NCBI RefSeq assembly: GCF_025370785.1
Contig: NZ_JAMXFA010000032.1
Location: forward strand, 18,306 to 82,305
DNA length: 64,000 nt
Direction: 5' to 3'
DNA from: Laspinema olomoucense D3b
GTDB lineage: Bacteria; Cyanobacteriota; Cyanobacteriia; Cyanobacteriales; Laspinemataceae
The notes under the pieces were generated by a model that was given only the letters and a program-made list of their open reading frames with translations, made no database searches and was not told where the DNA came from. The stretch's first letter is position 1; the number at the start of each line of letters is the position of its first letter. Shown here one piece after another: positions 48,901 through 57,827 of this stretch. A program made the position numbers and the translations under genes.

Positions 48901-51345
48901 TTCGGTTTGATAGACCTGTTCGCGGGAATCGAGTCCCACCCGGAGGCGACCGGCTTCGTTGACATACATGGTTTTGCCTTCCAAGGTCGCCATGCCGATA
49001 AAGTCTTTGCTGTTCTCAACGAGGGCGACAAATTTGCGGCGTTCTTCTTCGGCTTGTTTGCGATCGGTGATGTCGGTATGGGAACCTGTCATGCGGATGG
49101 GGTTTCCGGCTTCGTCCCACTGGGCTTGACCCCGAGTCAAAATCCATTTATATCCCCCGTCTTGGGTCCTGACCCGATGTTCTTGGGAGTAGGAGGACCC
49201 GGTATTGGACAGGTGGGCTTGCATGGCTTGACGGCAGGTTTCCAGGTCATCGGGATGAATCCGATTTTCCCATTCTGCAAAGGGATGGAACTGGTCTTGG
49301 GATTCATATCCGAGCATTTCCTGCCCCCGCGCCGAAAGGAAGACGCGATCGCTTTTCAGGTCCCAGTCCCAGATGCCGTCGGAGGTGCCTTTGATGGCAA
49401 GCTGCCACCGTTCTTCACTCCGGCGCAAGGCAGCTTCAGTTTTTTGGCGTTCAGCGATTTCACCTTGCAGGCTGTTGAGGGTTTCCGATAGTTCTCGGGT
49501 GCGTTCTTGGACTCGGCGTTCTAATTCGTCATTGGCGCTTTTCAGGGCGTCCTCGGCCCATTTGCGTTGCAGTTCGGCGGCGGCGCGGGAGGCAAAGACG
49601 CTAAGAATGGCGTGGGCTTCTGGGTCTATTTCTAGGGGTTGGTCATGGATAATGCAGAGGTTGCCGATGGGCCGGTTCTGGGGGTCGAAGAGGGGAATGC
49701 CGAGATAGCCGACGGCATTGAGGGTGGCAAGGGCTGGGGCGTTGGGGAAGCGGTCCTGGAGGCGATCGGGGTAGTGGCAGAGTCGGGCTTCCTCGATGAC
49801 GATTTCGCAGGGAGTGTCGCAGAGTTCATACTCGAAGTTGTCCCAGAGGCGATCGCCAGACCAAAAGGCTAAGGTTTTTAATTTTTTCTGGTGGGTCCCC
49901 TCTAGTTGGGAGAGCAAAACGTAGGGGACTCCCAGGGCAGTGGCCAGATGTTGCACCAACACGGGGAAAAATTCTTCTCCGGTGACCGCAGCGGTCCCCG
50001 AGATGATGTTCTGGAGGGCTTTTTCGGCTTGTTTCCGGGCTGTGATATCCTGCATGGCGACCACGGCCCCGAGGTTTTCTCCCTGGGCATTGACGAGGGC
50101 TTGTCCGTTGGCGACTATAATGCGCTTTTTGCCTTGTTTTGGCAGGATTTCGATTTCTTGCTCACAGACTCGTTCTCCCTGCCATGCTCGATACAGGGGG
50201 GTCTGTTCAATGGGCATGGGGCTATTTTCGTCGGGATGGTAAAACTGAAAGTGTTCCCCCCAGTGATGGACTGATAGGGGTTGTTCTGGCAGTCCGTACA
50301 CTTCTTGGCTGGCGCGGTTTAAGACGCTTAGGGTGCCATCGGCGTCACAAGCGACGATGCTGTCTTGGAGGTTGTTGAGTAAGGCGTTGAGAAATTCTCG
50401 TTCTTTTTGCAAGGCGGCTTCGGCCCTTTGGCGATCGCCGATTTCGCTTTCCAGTTGCAGGATGGTTTGCTGCAAAGTACGGGTTCGTTCCTCGACTCGC
50501 TGGGCTAAGGCGGCATTCATTTTGGCGATCGCCGCCGAGGTCCGCTTCCGTTCGGTCAGATCCCGTCCGATATAGACCACTTCTTCGATTTCCTCGTCTT
50601 CATTGCGGATTACCCCTCGGGAAAATCCGACTACTATTTCTTCTCCTTTTTTGCTTTTGCAAGTGACTTCTATTTCGGGTTTTCTGAGATAATAAGCCTC
50701 TTCTTCTTTCCCCCATGAAGGGTCAGAATTTACAGTTTCTAAAAGGTGAATATTCTGGATAATATCCTTTAAAGGTTTACCGACTAATTCTAATTCGCTG
50801 TATTTTAATAATTCCCAAGTGGCTTTGTTGGTTTTTTTGATTAATCCGTTTGCAGTACAAACAATAATCGGGTCTAGGGCAGTTTGAAAAATTTTATCTA
50901 AGGCCGATTTAGCGGAGTGGAGTTTATTTAATAATAGATAAGCCTCATTTTCTCTCTGAACCAAGGTTTGCCGTAAGACCATGCGTTCCGTGGCATCCCC
51001 AAAAAACACAAATAACCGATCAGGGGGTTGGTTCTCCTGAGAGTTGGCAACCATCCACAAATCCAGATACAACGTCCCCTCGCGATGGGAACAGCGATTG
51101 ATGCCTTGTAATTCAAAACTATTACAGTGTCCTTCCAGGATATCCACCCACACCTGTTCGATGCCAATTAACTCGGGATATCCCCCTCTGGCATCCCGTC
51201 CCGCCTCCACTTGTTCGGGGCTCTCGGCAAACCGATGCACTTGGGGGGATTTCTCTAAGATAATTCCATCGCGGTTCACGACCAGATACTCTAAGCTGCG
51301 AGGGGCTAAAAGTTTCTCTAATAGGGGATTCCTGCAAGTCGTCAT
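45913..51345 (-). CDS. Giant multi-PAS hybrid histidine kinase with GAF, two REC domains and HPt
   Basis: 1810 residues, no membrane segment. Order: shared N-terminal PAS-like sensor 1-125 (LLAPRSLEYLVVNRDG, GYPELIGIEQVW), PAS, coiled coil, PAS, GAF (about 450-610), coiled coil, four more PAS domains (about 650-1120), HisKA with [16 protein letters not shown] (His about 1159), HATPase 1255-1375 ([12 protein letters not shown]), REC1 1393-1510, REC2 1540-1660 and HPt with RAHQLKGGSATVA. REC1 has a single acidic residue at the metal site (LLVMDANATS) and may be weak; REC2 is complete (LLVEDTPINQK, LMDCLMPVLDGY). Starts at ATG 51345. It integrates several small-molecule or redox inputs; the output is by phosphotransfer to an unknown partner. 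Confidence 0.92.
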   Translation of the reverse strand: MTTCRNPLLEKLLAPRSLEYLVVNRDGIILEKSPQVHRFAESPEQVEAGRDARGGYPELIGIEQVWVDILEGHCNSFELQGINRCSHREGTLYLDLWMVANSQENQPPDRLFVFFGDATERMVLRQTLVQRENEAYLLLNKLHSAKSALDKIFQTALDPIIVCTANGLIKKTNKATWELLKYSELELVGKPLKDIIQNIHLLETVNSDPSWGKEEEAYYLRKPEIEVTCKSKKGEEIVVGFSRGVIRNEDEEIEEVVYIGRDLTERKRTSAAIAKMNAALAQRVEERTRTLQQTILQLESEIGDRQRAEAALQKEREFLNALLNNLQDSIVACDADGTLSVLNRASQEVYGLPEQPLSVHHWGEHFQFYHPDENSPMPIEQTPLYRAWQGERVCEQEIEILPKQGKKRIIVANGQALVNAQGENLGAVVAMQDITARKQAEKALQNIISGTAAVTGEEFFPVLVQHLATALGVPYVLLSQLEGTHQKKLKTLAFWSGDRLWDNFEYELCDTPCEIVIEEARLCHYPDRLQDRFPNAPALATLNAVGYLGIPLFDPQNRPIGNLCIIHDQPLEIDPEAHAILSVFASRAAAELQRKWAEDALKSANDELERRVQERTRELSETLNSLQGEIAERQKTEAALRRSEERWQLAIKGTSDGIWDWDLKSDRVFLSARGQEMLGYESQDQFHPFAEWENRIHPDDLETCRQAMQAHLSNTGSSYSQEHRVRTQDGGYKWILTRGQAQWDEAGNPIRMTGSHTDITDRKQAEEERRKFVALVENSKDFIGMATLEGKTMYVNEAGRLRVGLDSREQVYQTEMSDYLTPETWVQYQQVAIPTVMQAGYWQGETKLRHFKTGDCFDMETSLFLVKHPERGEPICFATIQRDISDRKRAEAALIASENKYRSVVENLSEVIFQRDTQGYLTFLNPAWTDITGFTVAESVGQPLLSFVHPDDRPSFRKAFEALINYQQDSVRHEARFLTKEGNYRWVEVQKRLNINDHNCYIGTAGSLNDITDRKRIEQVREQERQQLRQIITNAPVAMAMFDTEMRYLAYSNCWLKDYRLEGQSLLGQSYYEQLPETENIKAIHQGALQGEVLSRPEESFQLGDGTQLYLRWAVQPWYRSEHQIGGIIIVTQVINELVQAREQALQASRMKSQFLANMSHEIRTPMNGVIGMTDLLLKTPLSSQQQDFVHTLKTSGQNLLILINDILDFSKLEAGEMRLDRIEFSLSGCIEETIDLLATQAQSKRLELLSLVDSEIPPTLIGDPTRLRQVLMNLTGNALKFTQEGEVVVQASLQIQTPTTTTLYFEVRDTGIGINPRDQHKLFESFSQVDASTTRKYGGTGLGLAICKQLVTLMGGEIGVESSVGAGSCFWFTATFETIPGGVKVLPKLAPSLRDLRLLVMDANATSRQMICAYLESWHLQGETVTNSSEAIASLHNAYAQGNPYSLVLIDLQNPQSDGETLAQNLISNPCFSNLKWLVMVSIHQHELVKRLLKKGAAGYLLKPIKASRLLERLTQAIQGKPSGVSPSLFLREDVGRSSPVIEPVKNLKILLVEDTPINQKVILNQLKVLGYAADCVENGQEALDSLEKQHYDLVLMDCLMPVLDGYKTTKALRDREGSSRHIPIIAMTANAMKGDREKCLEAGMDDYISKPVDLDQLAAILHHWGEIIGGVQEALPPPPEPPILPCKSASSDSLEEAPIDLDRLHEISRGDEEFELELLETFMEDAVVYLEDIKIFVKTQNWVELSRRAHQLKGGSATVAVLSMPNIARQIESQAHQQCQDGLEEFVAELESILTRIQRFIETLKEQA

Positions 51346-51537
51346 AGGTCTTTTTCGTCCTCCTTCTCTCTATCATACGATAAGTGAGCGGCGGTACAGT
51401 CGAGGGAAGACAACCGGGGGTCTTTAGAAAAGCTTGCTGATGCACATCTAATGAGACTCAGAAACCCGGGAATACGAGTCTTTCTTCTCGACTGAACCGA
51501 CGGCCTAAAAATCCCCGATCATTTAAGTTAAGAGCAG

Positions 51538-52089
51538 TTAAGTTTTCACTAGGGTTTTAATGGCCAATTGGTGGAAAATGTCGTCTACAAATTCTCCTGT
51601 TCGGGCCGAGGTGGAATAGATGCCTAAAACCAGCTCAGATTCGGGAGAAACTCCAGATACAATGTCCTGACATAAGTCCTGGAGTTTGGGGATTTTTTCC
51701 GGTTCTACGAGGTCAGCTTTATTTAAGGCGACCATCAATGCGCCTTTGGGATTGACTGAGGCAAACAGCTTAATATGTTCGGCAACTCGTTCTATGGTTT
51801 CGTTACGGGTGACATCGGCGACGATTAAAGCGCCGCTGGAACCTTGGAGATAGGAGGGGGCGATCGCCTTAAACTTGGTGTGACCTTCCAAATCCCAAAT
51901 TAATAACTGCATCCCAATCGGGTCAGAACCTGGTTCTTTTTCCACTTGCAGGGGTTTACGAGAAATTTTCACCCCAACGGTAGAAAGATATTGATCGCTA
52001 AATTCCCGATCCACAAACCGGCGAATTAAACTGGTTTTTCCGACCCCGAAATCCCCAATCATGCAGATTTTCTTAGAAATGGTTGACAT
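51538..52089 (-). CDS. Ras-superfamily small GTPase
   Basis: 183 residues with all five G boxes: G1 GDFGVGKTSLI, switch I Thr in YLSTVGV, G3 WDLEGHTKF, G4 NKAD and G5 TSARTGE. The layout matches Rab/Ras-like bacterial GTPases rather than Era/Obg types; G3 carries Glu between Leu and Gly (DLEG) where eukaryotic Ras has DTAG. It probably acts as a membrane-proximal switch controlled by the roadblock-like partner encoded just upstream, as MglA is by MglB in Myxococcus (analogy only). No lipidation motif is visible. It lies 8 bases after the OmpA-type gene stop, so it is co-transcribed as the last gene. Confidence 0.88.
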   Translation of the reverse strand: MSTISKKICMIGDFGVGKTSLIRRFVDREFSDQYLSTVGVKISRKPLQVEKEPGSDPIGMQLLIWDLEGHTKFKAIAPSYLQGSSGALIVADVTRNETIERVAEHIKLFASVNPKGALMVALNKADLVEPEKIPKLQDLCQDIVSGVSPESELVLGIYSTSARTGEFVDDIFHQLAIKTLVKT

Positions 52090-52097
52090 AATGCTAA

Positions 52098-54974
52098 CTA
52101 ATTTTTCGGTTCTGGTGTGATTGGCTCAAAAAGAACAACCCGCCCTAATAGTTTAGGTTGACTAGAGTCTACGTCTTGAGGCGGGTTGCTATCGCCGATC
52201 GCCTCTAAACGAGTGGGTTGTATTCCTGACTGGATCAGGGCAGTTTGGACCGCTTGCGCTCGTTGGAGGGCTAACCGTTGGTTTCGAGTGGGAGAACCTG
52301 TGCGATCGCTATGACCAATGATCCTGAGATTTTTTTCCGGATATTGTTCTAAAAACTGCTTCAAGGTGGTCAGAGTCTCTTGATAATTGGGATTTAACCC
52401 AGCCGAACCCGCCTCAAAATAGATCCGATTTTGAATCGTAACCGGGTCGAGTTTCAAGGTACTAACCACGGAGTTTACTCCAGGAATTTGCTGGAAACCT
52501 TGGACGATTTGCTTCGCCTGGGACATCTCCCTAACGGTCCCAGCGATGGTGACGGTTCGATTGACGTAGTTAGCGGTAATTTTTACCCCGTTTTTCTGAT
52601 TAAAAACCTCACGGACTCGTCCCACTTCACCCCGAACTAGGGTCGAGTCTGGGGGGACATCAACGGCAATAATTTGATTGTCTAAAATGCGATCGCCTGC
52701 CGCTGCTGCGGCTATTTCTTCCGCCTGTTGGCGCAATTCCACATTAGGTAACTTTCCAGATACAATTACCCGATTTCGCTTTGCTGCTACATCCAGCCGA
52801 TAAACCGCTAATTCCGGGGCTGAACTCAAAGCCAAAGCGACTTGAGACTGGATTCGGCGTTGAATGGAACTATAGTAAAACAACCCCATCCAAACTAAGA
52901 GTATTACGCCAAAACCACCTAGAAACAACCCCAACAATGCATAAGGTTTCTCTGGGGTTTTTGGATCTGCTGATTCGATGAGTTGATTGACCAATTCCTG
53001 AATGCGATCGGGAACATTCGCCGGGTCTCCATCAAATTCCTTAATGGGTTCCTCGTAGTCCAAAATCAGGATACTGACGGTTTTTCGCATTTTTTTGATA
53101 AAAGCTGCGCTGGGAGTGCCTTTAAGAATTATTGCTAAATAGCAGTATCCTCCCACTTCTAAAATGATTTTGGAATCCCCATATTCAACTTCGCTTAATT
53201 CAGAAATTTCCCCAGGTTTGACAATACAATCATTGACAAAACTGCGAATTGCAGTAAGCATTCCAGCTACCATTTCTGATTCTAGGCGGTAGTCCCCCTC
53301 CTCCTGGGCTTCGGCAATTACTAAACCCGAGGCTTTATGAATTAAAAAGACCGCTTGCACGACAAAGGGAATGGATTCTTTCAGAATCAATTCGGCTTCG
53401 GAAACCCCCTGAACTTTGGAGCGAATTTTGCGTTCTACTCCTTCCAGACTTAAGGTATTTGCTACTTTTTCATTAATGGATTTAATGGCCTCGGTCATAT
53501 ATTTGCTAATGGTATTCCCAATGACGGGATAGAGGGCATCTACCATTGCATCGCGTTCCAGGCGAATTTGTTCTTTGATGGTCCGTCCCATTTCTGGGGC
53601 TAAGACTTGGGCGATCGAGTTGCGATCGAGTCGGATTTGTTCTTTAATTGCCATTGCCATTTCTGGTCCGAGGGCTTTGGCGACATCTTGTGGACTCTCT
53701 TTGATTTGTTGGGTAATGGCACTAGGAAGGATGGAGGCGATCGCCGAACTCATGGCTTCTTTATTTTCATGCGATCGGTTCTTAATCACTTCATCAATGA
53801 TGGGAACCAATGCCTTAGCTACTTCTTCTTTAGAGTCGCTAATTTTGCGACTGAGAATTTCTGCTATCCAGGGTTTAAGGAGTTCAATCAGCTTTTGCGG
53901 GTCATAAATCTGACTTTCCAGGGATTGTAAGTTGGTGTTGGTTTTGACCAGCAATTCTCGCAGTCCGGGCAAGTCGTATTCAGTTAAAGATTGCTTGAGG
54001 AGATCGAGGTCTGATAATTGCGCCCCGAATAAAAGTTGCTGCAAACTTTCCATCGGATCGCCGGTTTGTAATGAATCGGCACTCACCGGGTGAGTTTGCG
54101 AAGGCTGTCCAGGGGTTTCTATCCCAAACAGACTTTCTAATTGCTCCATTCCGGCTAATACCGCTTCGCTATTGGTTTGCAACTCCGAGATGTGGGCAAT
54201 AACAGGTGAGGTACTCTGGGGGGAATAGGGTTTCAGGGTAGGCCATTTATCTTTTTCTGGATGACTATTTTGAGGCTGAACCGGGCTTTTTTCCTCTGAT
54301 TTTGTGTTCGTTTTTGTGACAACTTGACTATCACTTTGATGGGTGGGTTTACCGTTGAGATGGGAATGGGATTCCGGGGAAAAGGGTGGGTCTAAATGGA
54401 CCGTGGAATTCCCCTGATCGGGGATGAAATTCCTGGTTAAATCAGTCTCAGGTTCGCCTAATTTAGATTGGGTCTGCTGTGTTGAAGTGGCAGACTCCGG
54501 GGTTAGTTTAGAAGGGTCTAGAAACTCATTCTCATGAGGAGAATGAGCCTTTTGGGTTGCATCTTTCCTGATTGTTGCGGATGAACTGGATGGGGCAGGG
54601 GTGGGTTTGTCCCCCACTTCGGCGATCGCATAATGGTGAACGGTAATGGTGCGCCATTCAGCGTTTTTGGGGGGTTTAGGAGAAGGGCGATCGCGTTTTT
54701 TCACACCCTGATCGCGTCCGCCCTTTTCTACTGCCCCCCCCGATTTCCATTCCCGAGTTTCGGTGCGATCGGCGGTAGGCTTTTGTGAGGTTTGCTCCTT
54801 GAGCTGCTCCGATAACGGGACCTTTTTTACGGCTTTACTTCCGAGTGCTTCGAGCAAGACATCCCGCAAGTTTTCCAGGGGATCTGGCGCGGGTGTTATT
54901 CTTTCCCGATTTACGGTCCTTAAGCCCTCTTCCTCTTTGATCGCCTTACCTTGCTTGAACTGTGACAAATCCAT
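52098..54974 (-). CDS. Transmembrane roadblock-like / BON / OmpA-family protein
   Basis: 958 residues from ATG 54974 (GTG 54995 is the alternative). A long Pro/Ser/Thr/Gln-rich N-terminus is followed by a helical region with repeats about 24 residues long (KEQIRLDRNSIAQVLAPEMG, then KEQIRLERDAMVDALYPVIG). A domain at about 525-660 (AVFLIHKASGLVIAEAQ, MVAGMLTAIRSFVNDC, EVGGYCYLAIILKG) resembles roadblock/longin-type GTPase partners. One membrane helix lies at 678-700 (LLGLFLGGFGVILLVWMGLFY), then two BON-like domains and a C-terminal OmpA/MotB domain with peptidoglycan contacts (IIGHSDRTGSPTRNQRLALQ). So the N-terminal two-thirds is cytoplasmic and the C-terminus periplasmic and cell-wall bound. 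It would bridge the GTPase to the wall (inference). Confidence 0.88.
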   Translation of the reverse strand: MDLSQFKQGKAIKEEEGLRTVNRERITPAPDPLENLRDVLLEALGSKAVKKVPLSEQLKEQTSQKPTADRTETREWKSGGAVEKGGRDQGVKKRDRPSPKPPKNAEWRTITVHHYAIAEVGDKPTPAPSSSSATIRKDATQKAHSPHENEFLDPSKLTPESATSTQQTQSKLGEPETDLTRNFIPDQGNSTVHLDPPFSPESHSHLNGKPTHQSDSQVVTKTNTKSEEKSPVQPQNSHPEKDKWPTLKPYSPQSTSPVIAHISELQTNSEAVLAGMEQLESLFGIETPGQPSQTHPVSADSLQTGDPMESLQQLLFGAQLSDLDLLKQSLTEYDLPGLRELLVKTNTNLQSLESQIYDPQKLIELLKPWIAEILSRKISDSKEEVAKALVPIIDEVIKNRSHENKEAMSSAIASILPSAITQQIKESPQDVAKALGPEMAMAIKEQIRLDRNSIAQVLAPEMGRTIKEQIRLERDAMVDALYPVIGNTISKYMTEAIKSINEKVANTLSLEGVERKIRSKVQGVSEAELILKESIPFVVQAVFLIHKASGLVIAEAQEEGDYRLESEMVAGMLTAIRSFVNDCIVKPGEISELSEVEYGDSKIILEVGGYCYLAIILKGTPSAAFIKKMRKTVSILILDYEEPIKEFDGDPANVPDRIQELVNQLIESADPKTPEKPYALLGLFLGGFGVILLVWMGLFYYSSIQRRIQSQVALALSSAPELAVYRLDVAAKRNRVIVSGKLPNVELRQQAEEIAAAAAGDRILDNQIIAVDVPPDSTLVRGEVGRVREVFNQKNGVKITANYVNRTVTIAGTVREMSQAKQIVQGFQQIPGVNSVVSTLKLDPVTIQNRIYFEAGSAGLNPNYQETLTTLKQFLEQYPEKNLRIIGHSDRTGSPTRNQRLALQRAQAVQTALIQSGIQPTRLEAIGDSNPPQDVDSSQPKLLGRVVLFEPITPEPKN

Positions 54975-55062
54975 CCTTATGCCCCCTGCCAACACGCTTT
55001 ATTTGTCGGTTATTTGGTCGCTAAAAACCCTACTTAGCGGCCCTGATTTTAATTTCCTGTAT

Positions 55063-55671
55063 CTAATCTCCATTGCGGTGATCCGGTAAGAGGAGATCTG
55101 CCGTAATCTGGGTTTCCGCAGCTTCTCGCAGTTCCGGTGCAAACTCAGTTCCCTTGAGCCTCATCCCAATTTCAAATAAAATTTCTGCCATATCATCTCG
55201 GGCGATTTTTCCTTCTTTTAAGTTAGAAAAACGCCGTTCCACTTCTTCAAAAACTCGCTCCCGCAAGGTGTGAATGTTCTCTTGATGGGTTTGTTGAATT
55301 TCCAGTATTTGTTCGCGAATAGATTTGGTTTGCTTATCCAAAGATTCATCCAGAGACTCAATGGTATGAGAAATTTTGGCCTTGGTGCGTTCAAGCTGTT
55401 GCCGCACATCGGTCAAATCTTCTTGCGTGTTTAAACTCACACTTTTAATTTTTTTCTCCACTGCTTCTACTGCTCCTCGCATTTCCGTGGCAGAGAAATT
55501 TTTGACTTCCTCTAGGCGATCGCGAAACTCTTTTTGTAATAAAATCAAGTTTGCCTCAATTTGTTCAAATCGATGATTATAGTCTCGGATCTGTGACCCT
55601 ACAATAATCTCGCGAATCTGGTCAATATTGCCCAGCCGTTCTCTCATTTCGTCGCGACTCAGTTCATTCAT
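55063..55671 (-). CDS. Coiled-coil protein, first gene of the GTPase operon
   Basis: 202 residues, almost all helical: a long heptad-rich stretch about 30-145 (RDRLEEVKNFSATEMRGAVEAVEKK, LERTKAKISHTIESLDESLDK) and a short end domain (IARDDMAEILFEIGMRLKG). No signal peptide or membrane segment. I recognise no named family. It starts at ATG 55671 and leads the operon with the OmpA-type and GTPase genes 88 and then 8 bases apart, so a cytoplasmic scaffold or adaptor for the GTPase or for the helical part of the OmpA protein is a fair guess. Confidence 0.75.
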   Translation of the reverse strand: MNELSRDEMRERLGNIDQIREIIVGSQIRDYNHRFEQIEANLILLQKEFRDRLEEVKNFSATEMRGAVEAVEKKIKSVSLNTQEDLTDVRQQLERTKAKISHTIESLDESLDKQTKSIREQILEIQQTHQENIHTLRERVFEEVERRFSNLKEGKIARDDMAEILFEIGMRLKGTEFAPELREAAETQITADLLLPDHRNGD

Positions 55672-56342
55672 AGAAACACCTCTTATTTGGTGAATTAGGT
55701 TTTATCAATCAAATCTTACCCCTTTAAGAGCCATTTGACCATTACGGGGAAACCGCGTTTTTGGGTTAGTGGCAATCCCTCGGACCTCAACTGGATAAAC
55801 CCCTTCTTTACCGTTTCTTTTTCGTCCGCAACTTCAGGGTTATCAATTCCTCCCTTCTCAATCTGCTACTCCACTTCTAGCAAAGTTAGAGTAAAAGCCA
55901 AGGAGTTTACGGGCAAAACCTTCGTAAATATTTACAATGGCTTAACCGGCTTTCATTCAAGCCCTCTGAGTTTACGGCTCTTCCCGCTGCCCTTAAGTGG
56001 GAGTTTAAATGCCTGTTTTGAAGATGTAGGTGGGTGGGTTTTGCTGTTGAGTTTTGTCCCGATTGCCCTTTTGCCTCCAGGGATTTAGGAGAAGCTGGCG
56101 TTATTATCTCACAGCTTGGTCAAATTGTCAGTGATTCCATCATTTATTGACGAAATTTACACAGGCTTTATATTACATATATTTCATTGAAAATACTTTA
56201 TATGGAATTGGCAATTTGAGATTTTTATCGAGTAACCTCATCCGGTGAATTCGGGGTGATTCTGAGGTTCTATTCCAACAGGAGGCGTCTGGGAGGCTAA
56301 AATAAAAACGGTACTATTGCATAGTCGCTTATTTAAACCTTC
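55672..56342. other. Divergent intergenic region upstream of gatB
   Basis: 671 bases without a convincing gene; a 117-codon frame has no family features. It includes the promoter candidate at 56147-56174 and an AGGAGG-like stretch (CAGGAGGCG, 56279-56287) too far from the gatB ATG to act as its ribosome site. Confidence 0.5.
56147..56174 (+). promoter_or_regulatory. Candidate promoter upstream of gatB
   Basis: TTGACG (56147-56152), 16-base spacer, TATATT (56169-56174). It would give a leader of about 160 bases before the gatB ATG. Confidence 0.4.
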
Positions 56343-57827
56343 ATGACGCTTTCTGCACCCGTAACAACGAAGTACGAAGCGATAATCGGATTAGAAACCC
56401 ATTGTCAGCTCAGTACCAAAACTAAAATTTTCTCGAATTCCTCTACAGCATTTGGTGCACCACCCAATGCCAACATCGATCCAGTCTGTATGGGGTTGCC
56501 TGGGGTGTTGCCAGTGCTGAATCAAAAGGTCCTCGAATACGCCGTCAAAGCCGGACTGGCACTCAACTGCAAGATTGCGCCTTACAGCAAATTTGACCGG
56601 AAGCAGTATTTTTATCCTGATTTACCGAAAAATTATCAAATTTCTCAGTATGACTTGCCGATCGCCGAACATGGTTGGCTGGAAATCGAACTGGTAGACG
56701 AACAGGGAAATGCCACCCGCAAGCGGATTGGAATTACCCGTCTGCACATGGAAGAAGATGCCGGAAAACTGGTCCATGCTGGCAGCGATCGCCTCTCTGG
56801 TTCTACTTACTCCCTGGTAGACTACAACCGCACCGGGATTCCCCTAATTGAAATCGTCAGCGAACCGGATTTGCGATCGGGACAAGAAGCAGCAGAATAT
56901 GCCCAAGAATTGCAACGGATCGTGCGCTATCTCGGCGTCAGCGATGGGAATATGCAAGAAGGCTCCCTGCGCTGTGACGTCAACATTTCCGTGCGTCCCG
57001 TGGGACAAAAAGAATTCGGCGTCAAAGTCGAAATTAAAAACATGAACTCGTTTAGCGCCATCCAACGGGCGATCGAGTATGAAATCGAACGACAAATCGA
57101 AGCCATCAACAACGGCGAACCCATCTACCAAGAAACCCGCCTTTGGGAAGAAGGCAGCCAACGCACCATCAGTATGCGGAGTAAAGAAGGCTCCAGCGAT
57201 TATCGCTACTTCCCCGAACCGGATTTAGGACCCATCGAAGTCTCCTCCACTCAACTAGAACAGTGGAAATCCGAACTCCCCGAACTCCCCGCCCAAAAAC
57301 GCCATCGTTACGAAACTGAAATCGGCTTATCCCCCTACGATGCGCGGGTGATCACCGATGATCGTGCCGTGGCGGAATATTTTGAAGCGGCGATCGCAGA
57401 AGGTGGGGATGCCAAACAAGCCGCTAACTGGATTCAAGGGGATATTACCGGCTATTTAAAAACTGAAAAGCTGAATATTACCGAGATCGCCCTGACTCCC
57501 GTGGCCCTAGCTGAACTCACCGGCTTAATTACATCCGGGACCATCAGTGGCAAAATTGCCAAAGATATCTTACCGGAATTGCTTACCCAAGGCGGGTCAC
57601 CCAAGGAACTGGTAGAAAGCAAGGGGTTAATTCAAATTAGCGATACTTCCGCCTTGGAAAAAATGATTGACGAGGCGATCGCCGCCAATCCCAAAGAAGT
57701 GGAATCCTACCGCAACGGCAAAACCAAGCTCAAAGGCTTCTTTGTCGGACAAGTCATGAAACTCAGCGGCGGACGTGCGGATCCTAAGTTGACTAACCAA
57801 TTGGTTGAGCAAAAGTTAAACGGGTGA
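56343..57827 (+). CDS. gatB: Aspartyl/glutamyl-tRNA amidotransferase subunit B
   Basis: 494 residues, full length. Hallmarks: [96 protein letters not shown] and the C-terminal YqeY-like helical domain ending [17 protein letters not shown]. It is the kinase/tRNA-binding subunit of the GatCAB amidotransferase that turns Glu-tRNA(Gln) into Gln-tRNA(Gln), as cyanobacteria lack a glutaminyl-tRNA synthetase. gatA and gatC are not in the window, usual for cyanobacteria. ATG 56343. A G-rich repeat starts 4 bases after the stop. Confidence 0.97.
   Translation: MTLSAPVTTKYEAIIGLETHCQLSTKTKIFSNSSTAFGAPPNANIDPVCMGLPGVLPVLNQKVLEYAVKAGLALNCKIAPYSKFDRKQYFYPDLPKNYQISQYDLPIAEHGWLEIELVDEQGNATRKRIGITRLHMEEDAGKLVHAGSDRLSGSTYSLVDYNRTGIPLIEIVSEPDLRSGQEAAEYAQELQRIVRYLGVSDGNMQEGSLRCDVNISVRPVGQKEFGVKVEIKNMNSFSAIQRAIEYEIERQIEAINNGEPIYQETRLWEEGSQRTISMRSKEGSSDYRYFPEPDLGPIEVSSTQLEQWKSELPELPAQKRHRYETEIGLSPYDARVITDDRAVAEYFEAAIAEGGDAKQAANWIQGDITGYLKTEKLNITEIALTPVALAELTGLITSGTISGKIAKDILPELLTQGGSPKELVESKGLIQISDTSALEKMIDEAIAANPKEVESYRNGKTKLKGFFVGQVMKLSGGRADPKLTNQLVEQKLNG

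Noticed and set aside
48796..49491. 231-codon plus-strand open frame inside the giant hybrid kinase gene
   Set aside because: It is antisense to PAS domains with clear family motifs and has no known domain itself.
55735..56088. 117-codon plus-strand frame upstream of gatB
   Set aside because: No motif, biased composition and no ribosome site; treated as non-coding.
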